The notes under the pieces are model-generated. The model was given only the letters and a program-made list of their open reading frames with translations. It was not told where the DNA came from and ran no database searches. Below are positions 52,715 to 61,293 of a stretch of DNA of 64,000 nt, one piece after another (position 1 is the stretch's first letter; each line of letters starts with the position of its first letter). Source of the stretch: Cyclobacterium qasimii M12-11B (lineage in GTDB: Bacteria; Bacteroidota; Bacteroidia; Cytophagales; Cyclobacteriaceae); the NCBI RefSeq assembly GCF_000427295.1, contig NZ_ATNM01000156.1:62001-126000 (forward strand), given 5' to 3'. The position numbers and the translations under genes are program-made.

Positions 52715-53785
52715 TCACAGAAATTTTCTCTTTAGATTCGTTTCAAGCGTTTTGATCTCCTCTCTTTTTTCCATAAAAGCCGTCAACAATTCTGCTTGAT
52801 TTTTTGATCGGTGAAGATTTTGTTCCACGTAATCTACTTGATAATAAGTGTTTCCCTGGAGGTGGTCCGTTAGAAAGCGAAGGCCCATGATAAGTGTCAT
52901 CATTTCAGCGCCAAATGACAGAGAGTTTAACTCTTCCTCAGTAACATGCCCCGCAAGGACGGTATAAAAACCTTCAAGAAGTCCTTCATATTTGACCATG
53001 TCGATCTTTATTTTTCCCCAGTCTAAAGAAGATTCATCTCTGGTACAGGCCACTGTGCGGGCAAGGTCTCCAAAATCATAGAACACGAAACCGGCCATAA
53101 TGGTATCCAGATCTATTACTGCATTGACTTTCTTCAAGTCTTCACTAAAGATCAGGTTGTTTATCTTGGTGTCATTATGGGTTGCCCTGAGTGGTAACTT
53201 ATTACGGTAAATCCCATATTGTTCGAGTAAATCCTTGCGCGTTTCATAATAGGCAATCATCTCTCTGGTTTCCTCATCTATTTCAATGGCTGGGGCTTTT
53301 AATGCGGCATCAAATTGACTATAGCGCCATCCGAGGTGATGGAAATCCTGAATGGTATCCTGAAGTTTGTTGGAATCTGTAGGTAAAAAGACCAGTACAA
53401 AATGAGCAAAGGCTTCCGCTGCTTTGCTTGCCTGCTCTTTATAGTCAATATCATCTCTGGTTACACCATTGACGAAGGGAAAAAGCCTGTATAGGCCTCC
53501 ATCCAATTCTGTAAATAGGCCCCCATCAATGTTGGGAATAGGGAGGGGCAATACAAAAGGAATGTTGGCAGGGTCAAAATTATCAAGTAGGTAGCCCAGG
53601 TTATTTGAAATCCGTTCTGGGTATTTAAAAACGGTATCATTAAATTCCTGTAATATAAAGGACTGGGTGCTGCTTTCCACCTTGTACGTTTTATGGATAT
53701 GTCCCGAGCCAAACCTATTGGCAATCAGGTTGTCTGCATCTAACTTATAGGCAGCTTTGAGCGCATCCAATATTGTATCTTTCAT
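52715..53785 (-). CDS. aminoglycoside phosphotransferase-like kinase, N-acetylhexosamine kinase type
   Basis: A 356-residue kinase of the APH/choline-kinase fold. The catalytic loop is THNDTKINNLIF (H203, D205, N210) and the metal motif is AVIDLDTIM (D225, D227). The N-terminal lobe SGHIHKTYKV and FILQEFN with the Lys-equivalent position, plus the LFPFVNG hinge, resemble N-acetylhexosamine 1-kinases (NahK) of Bacteroidota and bifidobacteria. It is divergent from an SSS sugar-type symporter, which fits a job in the phosphorylation of an imported sugar. Substrate not proved. Confidence 0.8.
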   Translation of the reverse strand: MKDTILDALKAAYKLDADNLIANRFGSGHIHKTYKVESSTQSFILQEFNDTVFKYPERISNNLGYLLDNFDPANIPFVLPLPIPNIDGGLFTELDGGLYRLFPFVNGVTRDDIDYKEQASKAAEAFAHFVLVFLPTDSNKLQDTIQDFHHLGWRYSQFDAALKAPAIEIDEETREMIAYYETRKDLLEQYGIYRNKLPLRATHNDTKINNLIFSEDLKKVNAVIDLDTIMAGFVFYDFGDLARTVACTRDESSLDWGKIKIDMVKYEGLLEGFYTVLAGHVTEEELNSLSFGAEMMTLIMGLRFLTDHLQGNTYYQVDYVEQNLHRSKNQAELLTAFMEKREEIKTLETNLKRKFL

Positions 53786-53844
53786 AGTAATAATTCGAAG
53801 TTCTTAGAAGCTAAAGAGATTTAAGTTGGCCCTTTGGCATTTCC

Positions 53845-53937
53845 AAAGGGTAAATTTACAATACTTTTAAATTATATATTATTGAAAGGGTTTATATTTA
53901 CCTTTGTAGTCTTTTGAAACACTTTAAAAGGGTAAAT
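53845..53937. promoter_or_regulatory. three copies of an AAAGGGTAAAT motif in the kinase/symporter divergent region
   Basis: AAAGGGTAAAT occurs at 53845-53855 and 53927-53937, with a shortened inverted copy ATTTACCTTT at 53896-53905. The last overlaps TACCTTTG (53899-53906), a -7 consensus on the plus strand. The arrangement suits a regulator site controlling both divergent genes. Confidence 0.4.
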
Positions 53938-54082
53938 ACTTCCCGTTCCACAAATATTTAAAGGAATTAATTAAAATAATTGAAAAAGTTTTATTTATTT
54001 AGAAAAATTTTCTTCTTACTCGAAGGTTGAAAAGTTAGTTTATAGCCATTATTCGAAAAAATTAAAATATAAATACTTCATC

Positions 54083-55858
54083 ATGAATATTTCAATCCTT
54101 GATTGGGCAATAATCATTGCATTTTTTATTATTTCCATGCTAATAGGGGTATACGCCTCTAAAACAGCGGGTAAAAACGCTAAAGAATTCTTCCTTTCCG
54201 GAAGGAATATGCCATGGTGGTTATTAGGTGTTAGTATGGTGGCTACTACCTTTTCAGCAGATACACCCAATTTGGTAACCGATATTGTTAGAAAAAATGG
54301 TGTTTCAGGTAACTGGGTTTGGTGGGCTTTCCTATTGACAGGGATGTTGACAGTCTTTGTTTACGCAAAACTTTGGAGAAGATCTGAAGTCACTACTGAC
54401 TTAGAATTTTATGAACTTAGGTATGGAGGTAAAGCCGCTGCTTTTTTAAGAGCATTTAGGGCTTTGTATCTGGGTGTCTTTTTCAATGTGGTGATCATGG
54501 CAACGGTTTCCCTTGCTGCGATTAAGATCTTTGGCGTGATGCTAGGGCTTAGTTCGATTGAAACGCTTTTGATTGTCTCTGTGGTTACTGTGTTTTATAG
54601 TTCTTTGGGAGGTTTAAAAGGTGTTTTGCTTACTGACTTTTTTCAGTTTTTCATCGCCATGGCTGGTGCCTTCGGTGCAGCCATTTATATTGTTACCTTG
54701 CCTGAAATTGGAAGTCTTGATGCATTGTTGACACATCCAAATGTAGTGGGTAAACTAAATATCATTCCAGACTTTAGTGATTGGAACGTATTGATACCTT
54801 TATTTATAATGCCTTTGGCCATACAGTGGTGGGCTACATGGTACCCAGGTGCAGAGCCAGGTGGTGGAGGTTATATCGCTCAACGAATGTTATCAGCCAA
54901 AGATGAGAAAAATGCGATTGGTGCAACATTGTTGTTTAACATCACCCATTATGCCATTCGACCTTGGCCTTGGATTATTATTGCTTTGTCTTCCCTCATT
55001 CTTTTCCCTCAGTTGAGTGATATGCAGGCGGCTTTTCCTCATATTGAAGAGAGCAAGCTTGGAGATGATTTAGCTTACTCTGCAATGCTTACCTTCCTTC
55101 CTAAGGGGCTTATTGGGATTGTGTTAGCATCGTTGATCGCCGCAGTAATGTCTACCTTGTCAACACACCTTAACTGGGGTTCCTCTTATGTAGTTAACGA
55201 TTTTTACGCTAGATTTATTAAGCCAGAGGCTTCTGACAAAGAACTTGTTGCTGTTGGTAGAATTTCTACCGTTGGGCTTATGTTGCTTGCCGCATTATTG
55301 GCCACAGTGCTTTCCAATGCCCTTGAAGCTTTCAATATCCTGTTACAGATTGGTGCAGGTACAGGTTTGATATTTATCTTACGTTGGTTTTGGTGGAGAA
55401 TAAATGCTTATACTGAAATCTCTGCAATGATCGTTTCCTTTATAGTGGCGATTTATTTTGAGTCAATTCACAACAAATTAGGCTTTTGGCCTATACCGGA
55501 AGACATGGGTTACCTGAAATTACTTTTGGGTGTATCTATAACAACGATTACTTGGGTGTCTGTAACCTTATTGACCAAACCAGAGGATGATGAAGTACTA
55601 GTGGCTTTCTATAAAAAAGTAAGGCCAGCATCTTATGGTTGGAAAAAATTATTGATCAAACACCCTGAGGTAAAAGAAGAAGTTGGTCAACTGCCTATGG
55701 AAATAGGATTGATGCTGATAGCTTCAATTATGGTCTTCTCGGCTTTATTTGGTGTAGGGTTCTGGATTTATGGCGAAACAATACCTGCTATCATTGCTAC
55801 AGCTATTACAATTGCTGGTGGTGTGCTAGTTTATAAAGGTTGGAAAAAAATGAGGTAA
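54083..55858 (+). CDS. sodium:solute symporter (SSS family), probable sugar transporter
   Basis: A 591-residue protein with about 14 membrane helices. The SSS core reads IIAFFIISMLIGVYASK at the first helix and FFLSGRNMPWWLLGVSMVATTFSADTPNLV (in parts), where A/S-T-x-S takes part in sodium binding; AVMSTLSTHLNWGSSYVVND is the later signature. The family moves sugars, myo-inositol, sialic acid, proline or other solutes with Na+. Divergence from the kinase gene suggests a sugar. A hairpin 40 bp after the stop may end transcription. Confidence 0.9.
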   Translation: MNISILDWAIIIAFFIISMLIGVYASKTAGKNAKEFFLSGRNMPWWLLGVSMVATTFSADTPNLVTDIVRKNGVSGNWVWWAFLLTGMLTVFVYAKLWRRSEVTTDLEFYELRYGGKAAAFLRAFRALYLGVFFNVVIMATVSLAAIKIFGVMLGLSSIETLLIVSVVTVFYSSLGGLKGVLLTDFFQFFIAMAGAFGAAIYIVTLPEIGSLDALLTHPNVVGKLNIIPDFSDWNVLIPLFIMPLAIQWWATWYPGAEPGGGGYIAQRMLSAKDEKNAIGATLLFNITHYAIRPWPWIIIALSSLILFPQLSDMQAAFPHIEESKLGDDLAYSAMLTFLPKGLIGIVLASLIAAVMSTLSTHLNWGSSYVVNDFYARFIKPEASDKELVAVGRISTVGLMLLAALLATVLSNALEAFNILLQIGAGTGLIFILRWFWWRINAYTEISAMIVSFIVAIYFESIHNKLGFWPIPEDMGYLKLLLGVSITTITWVSVTLLTKPEDDEVLVAFYKKVRPASYGWKKLLIKHPEVKEEVGQLPMEIGLMLIASIMVFSALFGVGFWIYGETIPAIIATAITIAGGVLVYKGWKKMR

Positions 55859-55898
55859 TCCTAAAGGGATTGCTTTTTACAGATTATGACCAGAAATA

Positions 55899-55935
55899 AA
55901 GGGTGTTTCCACTTATTAATAGTTGGAACACCCTT
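55899..55935 (+). terminator. hairpin between symporter and Fur-family gene
   Basis: AAGGGTGTT-T-CCA (55899-55911) pairs with TGG-AACACCCTT (55924-55935) over 12 bp with one bulged T. No long T run follows, so it may be a terminator or an mRNA end stabiliser. It argues against the Fur-family frame beginning at 55903. Confidence 0.5.
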
Positions 55936-55974
55936 ATAGCAGTTGAATATTTAAGTCATTCCAAAAGAAAACTT

Positions 55975-56391
55975 ATGGCTAATAAAACGGCTGAAATATT
56001 AAAAGACAATAACCTAAGAGTAACCAGTTGCAGGAGAGATGTGCTTTCAACTTTTCTTAACAGGAAAATAGCCTTGTCTCATGCTGACCTTGAAGATGCA
56101 TTAAAGGATAATTTTGATAGGGTAACTATTTATAGAACGCTGAAAACGTTTTTGGAGAATGACCTTGTTCATAAAGTGCTGGACGATACTGGGGCTGCCA
56201 AATATGCACTGTGCAACCATAGTTCAGATGTCCCTCACCATGATCACGAGCATGTACATTTCAAATGTGAGAAGTGTGGGAATACAAGTTGTTTGGATGA
56301 AATTTCCCTCCCAAAGGTATCACTACCGAAAGGCTATGAGCTAAGGGAAATGAATTTATTGATTCAGGGAATTTGCAACAAGTGCAAATAA
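55975..56391 (+). CDS. Fur-family metalloregulator
   Basis: A 138-residue repressor. The N-terminal winged helix has LRVTSCRRDVLSTFLNRK and DRVTIYRTLKTFLENDLVHK (recognition helix). The C-terminal part has a His-rich metal site (SDVPHHDHEHVHFKCEKC) and two Cys pairs CEKC and CNKC for structural zinc. It could sense zinc (Zur), iron (Fur) or peroxide (PerR). MANKTAEILKDN at 55975 is the better start than a frame opening 24 codons earlier, which lies in the hairpin. It sits directly downstream of the symporter. Confidence 0.88.
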   Translation: MANKTAEILKDNNLRVTSCRRDVLSTFLNRKIALSHADLEDALKDNFDRVTIYRTLKTFLENDLVHKVLDDTGAAKYALCNHSSDVPHHDHEHVHFKCEKCGNTSCLDEISLPKVSLPKGYELREMNLLIQGICNKCK

Positions 56392-56394
56392 AAA

Positions 56395-56619
56395 TTAAAA
56401 GGCTATTGGTTTCTTTTCCTTCTCATCTGAAGGCCAAACGATACCTGGTGGTAAATCTATAACAGGTGGTGTATTGTCTTCTACTCCGCCATCACCATCT
56501 TCATCATTGTTTTTCCGGTTTCGTTTGATTTTAGACCTAGTAAGTGTGGCCACAAAGTATATCAATACCACGTAGGCTACACCACATAAAATCAAATCTA
56601 TCACCAGGCTATTCATCAT
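56395..56619 (-). CDS. small membrane protein of unknown function
   Basis: A 74-residue protein with one N-terminal membrane helix (VIDLILCGVAYVVLIYFVATL), a basic stretch (RSKIKRNRK), an acidic patch (NNDEDGDGGVED) and a Pro-rich C terminus (PPVIDLPPGIVWPSDEKEKK). The topology rule puts the charged tail in the cytoplasm. The charge pattern and the helix argue for a real gene; no family is known. It converges on the Fur-family gene, 3 bp from its stop. Confidence 0.55.
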   Translation of the reverse strand: MMNSLVIDLILCGVAYVVLIYFVATLTRSKIKRNRKNNDEDGDGGVEDNTPPVIDLPPGIVWPSDEKEKKPIAF

Positions 56620-57087
56620 ATCGAATGTTTAACCAATAAGTTACAATAATAATTTGAATAAATCAACTCGTTGGTCTGAGGTTTAATCTGTTATATTGGA
56701 TTCTTAGTTGAATTAAAGTGGCTAAGAAGCGGTTTTTCTTCATAACAATTTGACAAGCTGAATACTTGATTAAAGGCTCCGTAATAGGGGAGTTATATTG
56801 CTGGTGGAGGAAGATGAAGATTGATTTCACCTTTATTTATAAAAAGGGTAGTATTTCACATGGATTTGAAACCATAATGGATGTATTCAAGTGGTTTTAG
56901 GTTGGATTGAAAGGGCTTTAGTAAGTTTTTGGTATTATCTTCTTTGGCACAAAATGGAGGAAAATTGTCTTGGAGACATCTGATAGGGCTTTATGGGCAG
57001 CAAAAATTATAAAAAAATAGAAAGGGATAGGCAATAAACTTGCTATCTAATGGATAAGGTAAGATATTTGCGCAGCAAAATGAATAA
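56620..57087. other. long intergenic region ending in a promoter
   Basis: A 468 bp gap between divergent genes. The promoter at 57040-57070 is the only feature recognised. The left 400 bp show no RNA gene, repeat or ORF of note. Confidence 0.4.
57040..57070 (+). promoter_or_regulatory. promoter of the YcxB-like gene
   Basis: TTG at 57040-57042 and GATATTTG at 57063-57070 (one mismatch to TAnnTTTG) are separated by 20 bp. The box ends 23 bp before the ATG at 57094. Confidence 0.5.
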
Positions 57088-57093
57088 TTGATA

Positions 57094-57567
57094 ATGATCG
57101 TAAAAACAAAAAAATATAAACTGGAAACAGGTACCTATATCAAACAGGGATTAAAAAACATATTAAAACAACAGTGGTGGGTGGTATTGATCGCTATAGC
57201 CATTGCTTGTGGTTATTTTTGGATACCCTCATGGTGGTGGATTAGCATGGCCTTATTGGCCTACACCTTGTATTGGCTTTTTTGGGTAATACAGTTTGCA
57301 GGTGTAACCCAGATGGAGCAGAATAAGGTAATGTTTGAGCGGCTTTCTTATGAAATTGACAGTCGTCAGGTACTTATGAAAATCAATAGCAAACAGGGAA
57401 TGCCTATTAAATGGGAAATGATAAAAGAGGCTCAGGTAAAAGATGATGCCTATATCCTTGTTTTGTCTAAGGCTCAGTTTATCCACCTTCCTTTTAGAAT
57501 TTTCAACACGCAAAACGAAGTAAAATTTGTTGAGACGATATTGAAACGCAAAGGGTTTTTAGCATAA
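57094..57567 (+). CDS. YcxB-like membrane protein
   Basis: A 157-residue protein. Two close membrane helices (WWVVLIAIAIACGYFWI and ISMALLAYTLYWLFWVI) are followed by a soluble C-terminal domain: YEIDSRQVLMKINSKQGMPIKWEMIKEAQ (in parts) and YILVLSKAQFIHLPFRIF, which is the YcxB-like C-terminal pattern. Function unknown. ATG at 57094 is preferred to the TTG two codons before. It has its own promoter and a strong terminator 25 bp after the stop, so it is a single-gene unit. Confidence 0.75.
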   Translation: MIVKTKKYKLETGTYIKQGLKNILKQQWWVVLIAIAIACGYFWIPSWWWISMALLAYTLYWLFWVIQFAGVTQMEQNKVMFERLSYEIDSRQVLMKINSKQGMPIKWEMIKEAQVKDDAYILVLSKAQFIHLPFRIFNTQNEVKFVETILKRKGFLA

Positions 57568-57591
57568 GACTTCTACAAAATCACTGATAAT

Positions 57592-57627
57592 AAAAAGGGC
57601 AGATATTTAGAATATCTGCCCTTTTTT
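57592..57627. terminator. bidirectional intrinsic terminator
   Basis: AAAAAGGGCAGATAT (57592-57606) and ATATCTGCCCTTTTT (57612-57626) make a perfect 15 bp stem with a 5 nt loop, flanked by T tracts in both directions. It serves the YcxB-like gene and the convergent TIM-barrel operon. Confidence 0.88.
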
Positions 57628-57650
57628 GTGCCTATTGATGTGTTTTCAGC

Positions 57651-58571
57651 TTAGCGGAAACTATCTGCTTCTCTGTAAGCTTGAATTACAGCTTCTTCAC
57701 CTTGCTTGCCGGAACTGAAATTTCCATGTTCCATGCCACATACCCCTTTGAAACCTTTTTCGTAAATGTATTTAAAAACATTTTTGAAGTTGATTTCTCC
57801 GGTTCCTGGTTCTTTTCTTCCTGGATTGTCTCCAATTTGTATATAAGCAATCTCTTCCCAACACATTTCCATCAAAGTAATGAGGTGACCTTCATTTTTT
57901 TGTTGGTGGTAGATGTCATACAAGATCTTACAGCTAGGGCTATCAACTCCCTTACATACAAGGTAAGTTTGAGGGGAATACCTTAAGTATAGATTTGGAT
58001 TGTCACTAAGAGGCTCCAATACCATTGTTAATCCATGTGGCTCAAGGATCTCTGCACCTTTACGAAGTGCTTCTATAACATTAGCCGTTTGGATATCAAG
58101 GGGTAAATCTCTCTGAAAATCGCCGGGAACTACAGTGGTCCACTTTGCATTTACACGTTTAGATGTTTCTACTGCCTTTTTACATCCTGCCAGGAAGATG
58201 TCCACATACTCCTGCTTTCCAGCAGCCAGGGTGTTGGCACCATTTCCTCCTTTGTCCAGAACGAAAACGCCCATGGTCATTCCTAGCTTTGCAAGGTGAT
58301 TGCCAATCTTCTCCTGCATTTCAGGAGTTCTTTTCATCATCCCATTGTCTTCCAGACTTCTAAAACCTCTTTCGTGCATGTAAGTTATCTGGTCCAGGAG
58401 ATCTTCTCCGGCTAGGTTTTTAAACATGCCAAAATGTGGCGCATAGTCTAGATTGAAAGTAGCATCTGCGTCAAAATTGTTTGCCTGAGCAGCCTTACTG
58501 GTACTAACACCGGCTATGCCAGCTGCAGCGGTTCCCAAGGATACGTTTTTAATAAATTTTCTTCTTTCCAT
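57651..58571 (-). CDS. Tat-exported sugar phosphate isomerase/epimerase-like TIM-barrel protein
   Basis: A 306-residue protein. The N terminus ERRKFIKNVSLGTAAAGIAG is a Tat signal. The barrel is of the xylose isomerase-like/hydroxypyruvate isomerase type: LEPLSDNPNLYLR with a metal Glu, ILYDIYHQQKNEG with Asp and His, YIQIGDNPGRKEPGTGEINF and GMEHGNFSSG with the last Glu. These are the metal-binding positions of the family. It follows the Gfo/Idh/MocA gene by 4 bp, pointing to joint action on an oxidised or keto sugar in the periplasm, which is inference. Confidence 0.86.
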   Translation of the reverse strand: MERRKFIKNVSLGTAAAGIAGVSTSKAAQANNFDADATFNLDYAPHFGMFKNLAGEDLLDQITYMHERGFRSLEDNGMMKRTPEMQEKIGNHLAKLGMTMGVFVLDKGGNGANTLAAGKQEYVDIFLAGCKKAVETSKRVNAKWTTVVPGDFQRDLPLDIQTANVIEALRKGAEILEPHGLTMVLEPLSDNPNLYLRYSPQTYLVCKGVDSPSCKILYDIYHQQKNEGHLITLMEMCWEEIAYIQIGDNPGRKEPGTGEINFKNVFKYIYEKGFKGVCGMEHGNFSSGKQGEEAVIQAYREADSFR

Positions 58572-58575
58572 CAGC

Positions 58576-59894
58576 TTACACTACTTTAGTTTGACCAGGA
58601 ATTGCATAAGGGTAAAAACCATCTTCGTTTGGAAGAACTTTTGGCAAAGCATCCCAAGCCAATGTATCTGGTTTAAGGTTTACATTTGAGTTTATACCTT
58701 CTTCCCAAGTGACTGGTTTTCCGGAATAAGTTGCATAACGACCTAAAATAGAGGTCATGGTACTTTTAGCAGCATTCTCTGCATCAGCAAATTTGTACTC
58801 ACCTTTTACAACCGCATCAAATAACATGTCATGCTCCACCTGATAAGGATTTGCATTGCCTGTTCCATCATGGTCATATAGGCTGTTTCCTTTAAGGTCA
58901 GTCAATTTACCAGTATGTCCGGCGTTCATGTAGGCTTTACCTTTTGTGCCTTGGAAGCTTTCATCTACCCTGTTGTGAGCACCTGGGAAATGTCGACATT
59001 CACTGTGAATTACTGTTCCATCCTCATAGGTGAACAAAATCACATGGTGGTCAAAGATCTCTCCATTCTCCTTGCCTCTTCTAACGGTTCTTCCACCTGT
59101 TCCTTCAGCTTTACTGGGTAACCATTCTTAACCCAGTTGGCAACATCCAGGTTGTGTACGTGCTGTTCTGTGATATGGTCACCACATAGCCAGTTGAAAT
59201 AGTACCAGTTTCTCATTTGGTATTCCATCTCAGTTTGTCCTGGCTGACGTTCTCTTACCCATACACCACCGTCATTCCAAAATACCTGGCCACCTATAAT
59301 ATCACCAATTTCACCATTATGGATACGGTCTATGGTCTGTATATAATTGTCTTGATAGTGTCGTTGAAGGCCTACTACTACATTTAGTTTTTTGGCTTTA
59401 GCTATCTTTGCAGCTGCCAAAATTCTACGGATACCAATGGCATCTGTAGCTACAGGTTTTTCCATGAAAATCTGCTTTTCAAGGCGTACAGCTTCTTCAA
59501 AATGATCAGGTCTGAAACCAGGAGGAGTAGCGATAATCACCACGTCTGCATCTTTCATGGCATGTTTGTAGCCATCAAAACCCACAAATTTCTTCTCTTC
59601 AGGAACGACTACTTTATCTTTGCCATATTTTTTTAGGATACGCTCATGGCTTTGATCCAAACGATCTTTGAATGCATCGGCCATTGCTACCAACTTGATG
59701 TTTTGTCCGGTTTCAAAGGCCTGGAAGACTGCTCCAGTACCTCTACCACCACAACCAATGACAGCGATCTTAATGGCGTCATCACCTGCAGCATGGGCTC
59801 CAGGAAGTGTGAAAGGGCTTAACATGGCGCCGCCAGTTATTATTGCCGAAGTTTTAATGAAATTCCTTCTTTCGTTACTATTATTTTCTTTCAT
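58576..59894 (-). pseudogene. Tat-exported Gfo/Idh/MocA oxidoreductase, apparent single-base frameshift
   Basis: The first frame (59040-59894) has a Tat signal (ERRNFIKTSAIITGGAML), the Rossmann motif VIGCGGRGTGAVF, the segment FMEKPVATDAIGI and HITEQHVHNLDVANW, then departs after NGYPVK. The second frame (58576 onward) completes the fold: ILFTYEDGTVIHSECRHFPG, ESFQGTKGKAYM and the closing segment. Adding one A on the coding strand at 59110-59112 (T3 on the plus strand) reconnects them as PVKAEGTGGRTVRRGKEN, giving 439 residues. Such enzymes oxidise or dehydrate sugars with NAD(P). The exported forms may carry bound cofactor. Confidence 0.8.
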
Positions 59895-59911
59895 TATTCG
59901 TTGAGTTTATT

Positions 59912-60893
59912 TTAATAATCTTCCATCGGCTCGCTGCCGTAATATTTTTCTATGAATTCTGCACTTGGCGTGGTAAGTGGTCTTACGACTCTCATTCCTA
60001 AAAATGGTGCCTCAGGAAACCACCATTGGCTTTTAGGGATTTGTGGGTCTATTCTTTTCCATTCTGGTGTGCTGGCCGCACGTTTGCTACTGGTCATTTC
60101 TTCTGGACTGCTATCATAACTGCCTCCCCTGATTACTTTAGGATAAAGCTCTTCAGATAAGTGTAGTGGATTGTCTGTGGAGGCCCCTCTGCTTGCATAA
60201 GCACCTTCCTCATAATGATCCATTGTCCATTCATTTACATTGCCAAGGATATCATATAGCCCCCAAGGGTTTGATTTCTTTTGACCTATTTTCTGAGTAG
60301 TCCCTTCACTGTTTTCGGCATACCAGGCATATTCGCCTAGTTTAGATGGATCATCTCCGAAAAAATATTTCGTATTTGTTCCTGCCCTGGCGGCATATTC
60401 CCATTCAGCTTCTGTAGGCAATCTAAAAAAGACACCTGTTTTAAGGTACAACCACCTGCAAAATTGAATGGCGCCATATTGGGTCATTGCGATTGCTGGT
60501 TTGTGCTCTTTTCCCATTCCGAAGGTCATGTCCAGGTAAGGAATAGAAGGTCTTGTTAAGCCGTCTATTTTTGGGCTTAGAGGGCCTTCACTAGAGGAGG
60601 CTTCAAAAACTTTTGTCTAAAAATAATTCGTAAAGATCCCAAGTAACTTCATGGGATGCCATCCAAAACGGATCGACATTAACCTCGTGTATTGGCGCTT
60701 CATCTGAAGCACCATTGTCACTTCCCATTTTAAAGCTTCCTTCAGGTATGGGAACCATATCAAATGAGATACCTGTTCCAGGAATCTCTTGTGAATAGGG
60801 CTCAAAGGACTTATTAAAATGATAGGCACTTGCTACAAACAAGACGGATGAAACAGAACTCACAAATAAAGTTCTTTTTAATAATTTTAACAT
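59912..60893 (-). pseudogene. SUMF1/FGE-like (sulfatase-modifying factor) exported protein, apparent frameshift in A5 run
   Basis: The first frame (60603-60893) gives a signal peptide (TLFVSSVSSVLFVASA) and the beginning of an SUMF1 domain: MVPIPEGSFKMGSDNG, HEVNVDPFWMASHEVTW. It ends at TGA after AAA AGT TTT. The second frame (to 59912) continues from FEASSSEGPL and holds FFRLPTEAEWEYAARAG, ILGNVNEWTMDHY, VIRGGSYDSSP and FLGMRVVRPL. Removing one base from the A5 at 60605-60609 gives 326 residues. True FGE enzymes oxidise a sulfatase Cys; the active-site Cys pair near the end is not evident here, so a GldK/lectin-type role is possible. Confidence 0.78.
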
Positions 60894-61293
60894 GGATTAG
60901 GCTTAGGTATTCTTTTAATTAACTATTAGTAATTTACTTCAATTTTTAATATAAAATAATTGAATGCTTAAATTACCTTAATTTTTTAAATATTGAAAGT
61001 TTCTATTAGTGGGACGGTAGCTTCATCTTTTTAACCCAGTTTGAAACATAGGTGAATGGAGTGTAAGGAGACGAAATTGAAGTGGTTATATCCCAATATG
61101 GCATGTTTTATGTCTATTTTGGGAGATAATAGGGGTCTTTCAGTGAAAAAAATCCTTTGTTGGTATTTAACTTAACCTTAAAAAAATTTGTGAGGCAGTG
61201 TGACAGATGGCTTTCAGGATTAAAATTATAGGAATAAACATGGCTTAGCATACCCGCCTAAACATTTTGACGACTTTCATTAACACTAAGAGA
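60894..61293. other. intergenic region without identified feature
   Basis: A 400 bp AT-rich gap between the SUMF1-like gene and the end of the SGNH-like gene, both on the minus strand. The SUMF1/Gfo-Idh/TIM operon promoter should lie here, but no clear consensus was seen. Confidence 0.4.

Noticed and set aside
55903-55974. 24-codon extension of the Fur-family protein
   Set aside because: It runs through a 12 bp hairpin and has no similarity to Fur N termini; MANKTAEILKDN fits better.
59912-60893. Genuine formylglycine-generating enzyme for a neighbouring sulfatase
   Set aside because: No sulfatase gene in the window and the active-site Cys pair was not seen in the C-terminal part.
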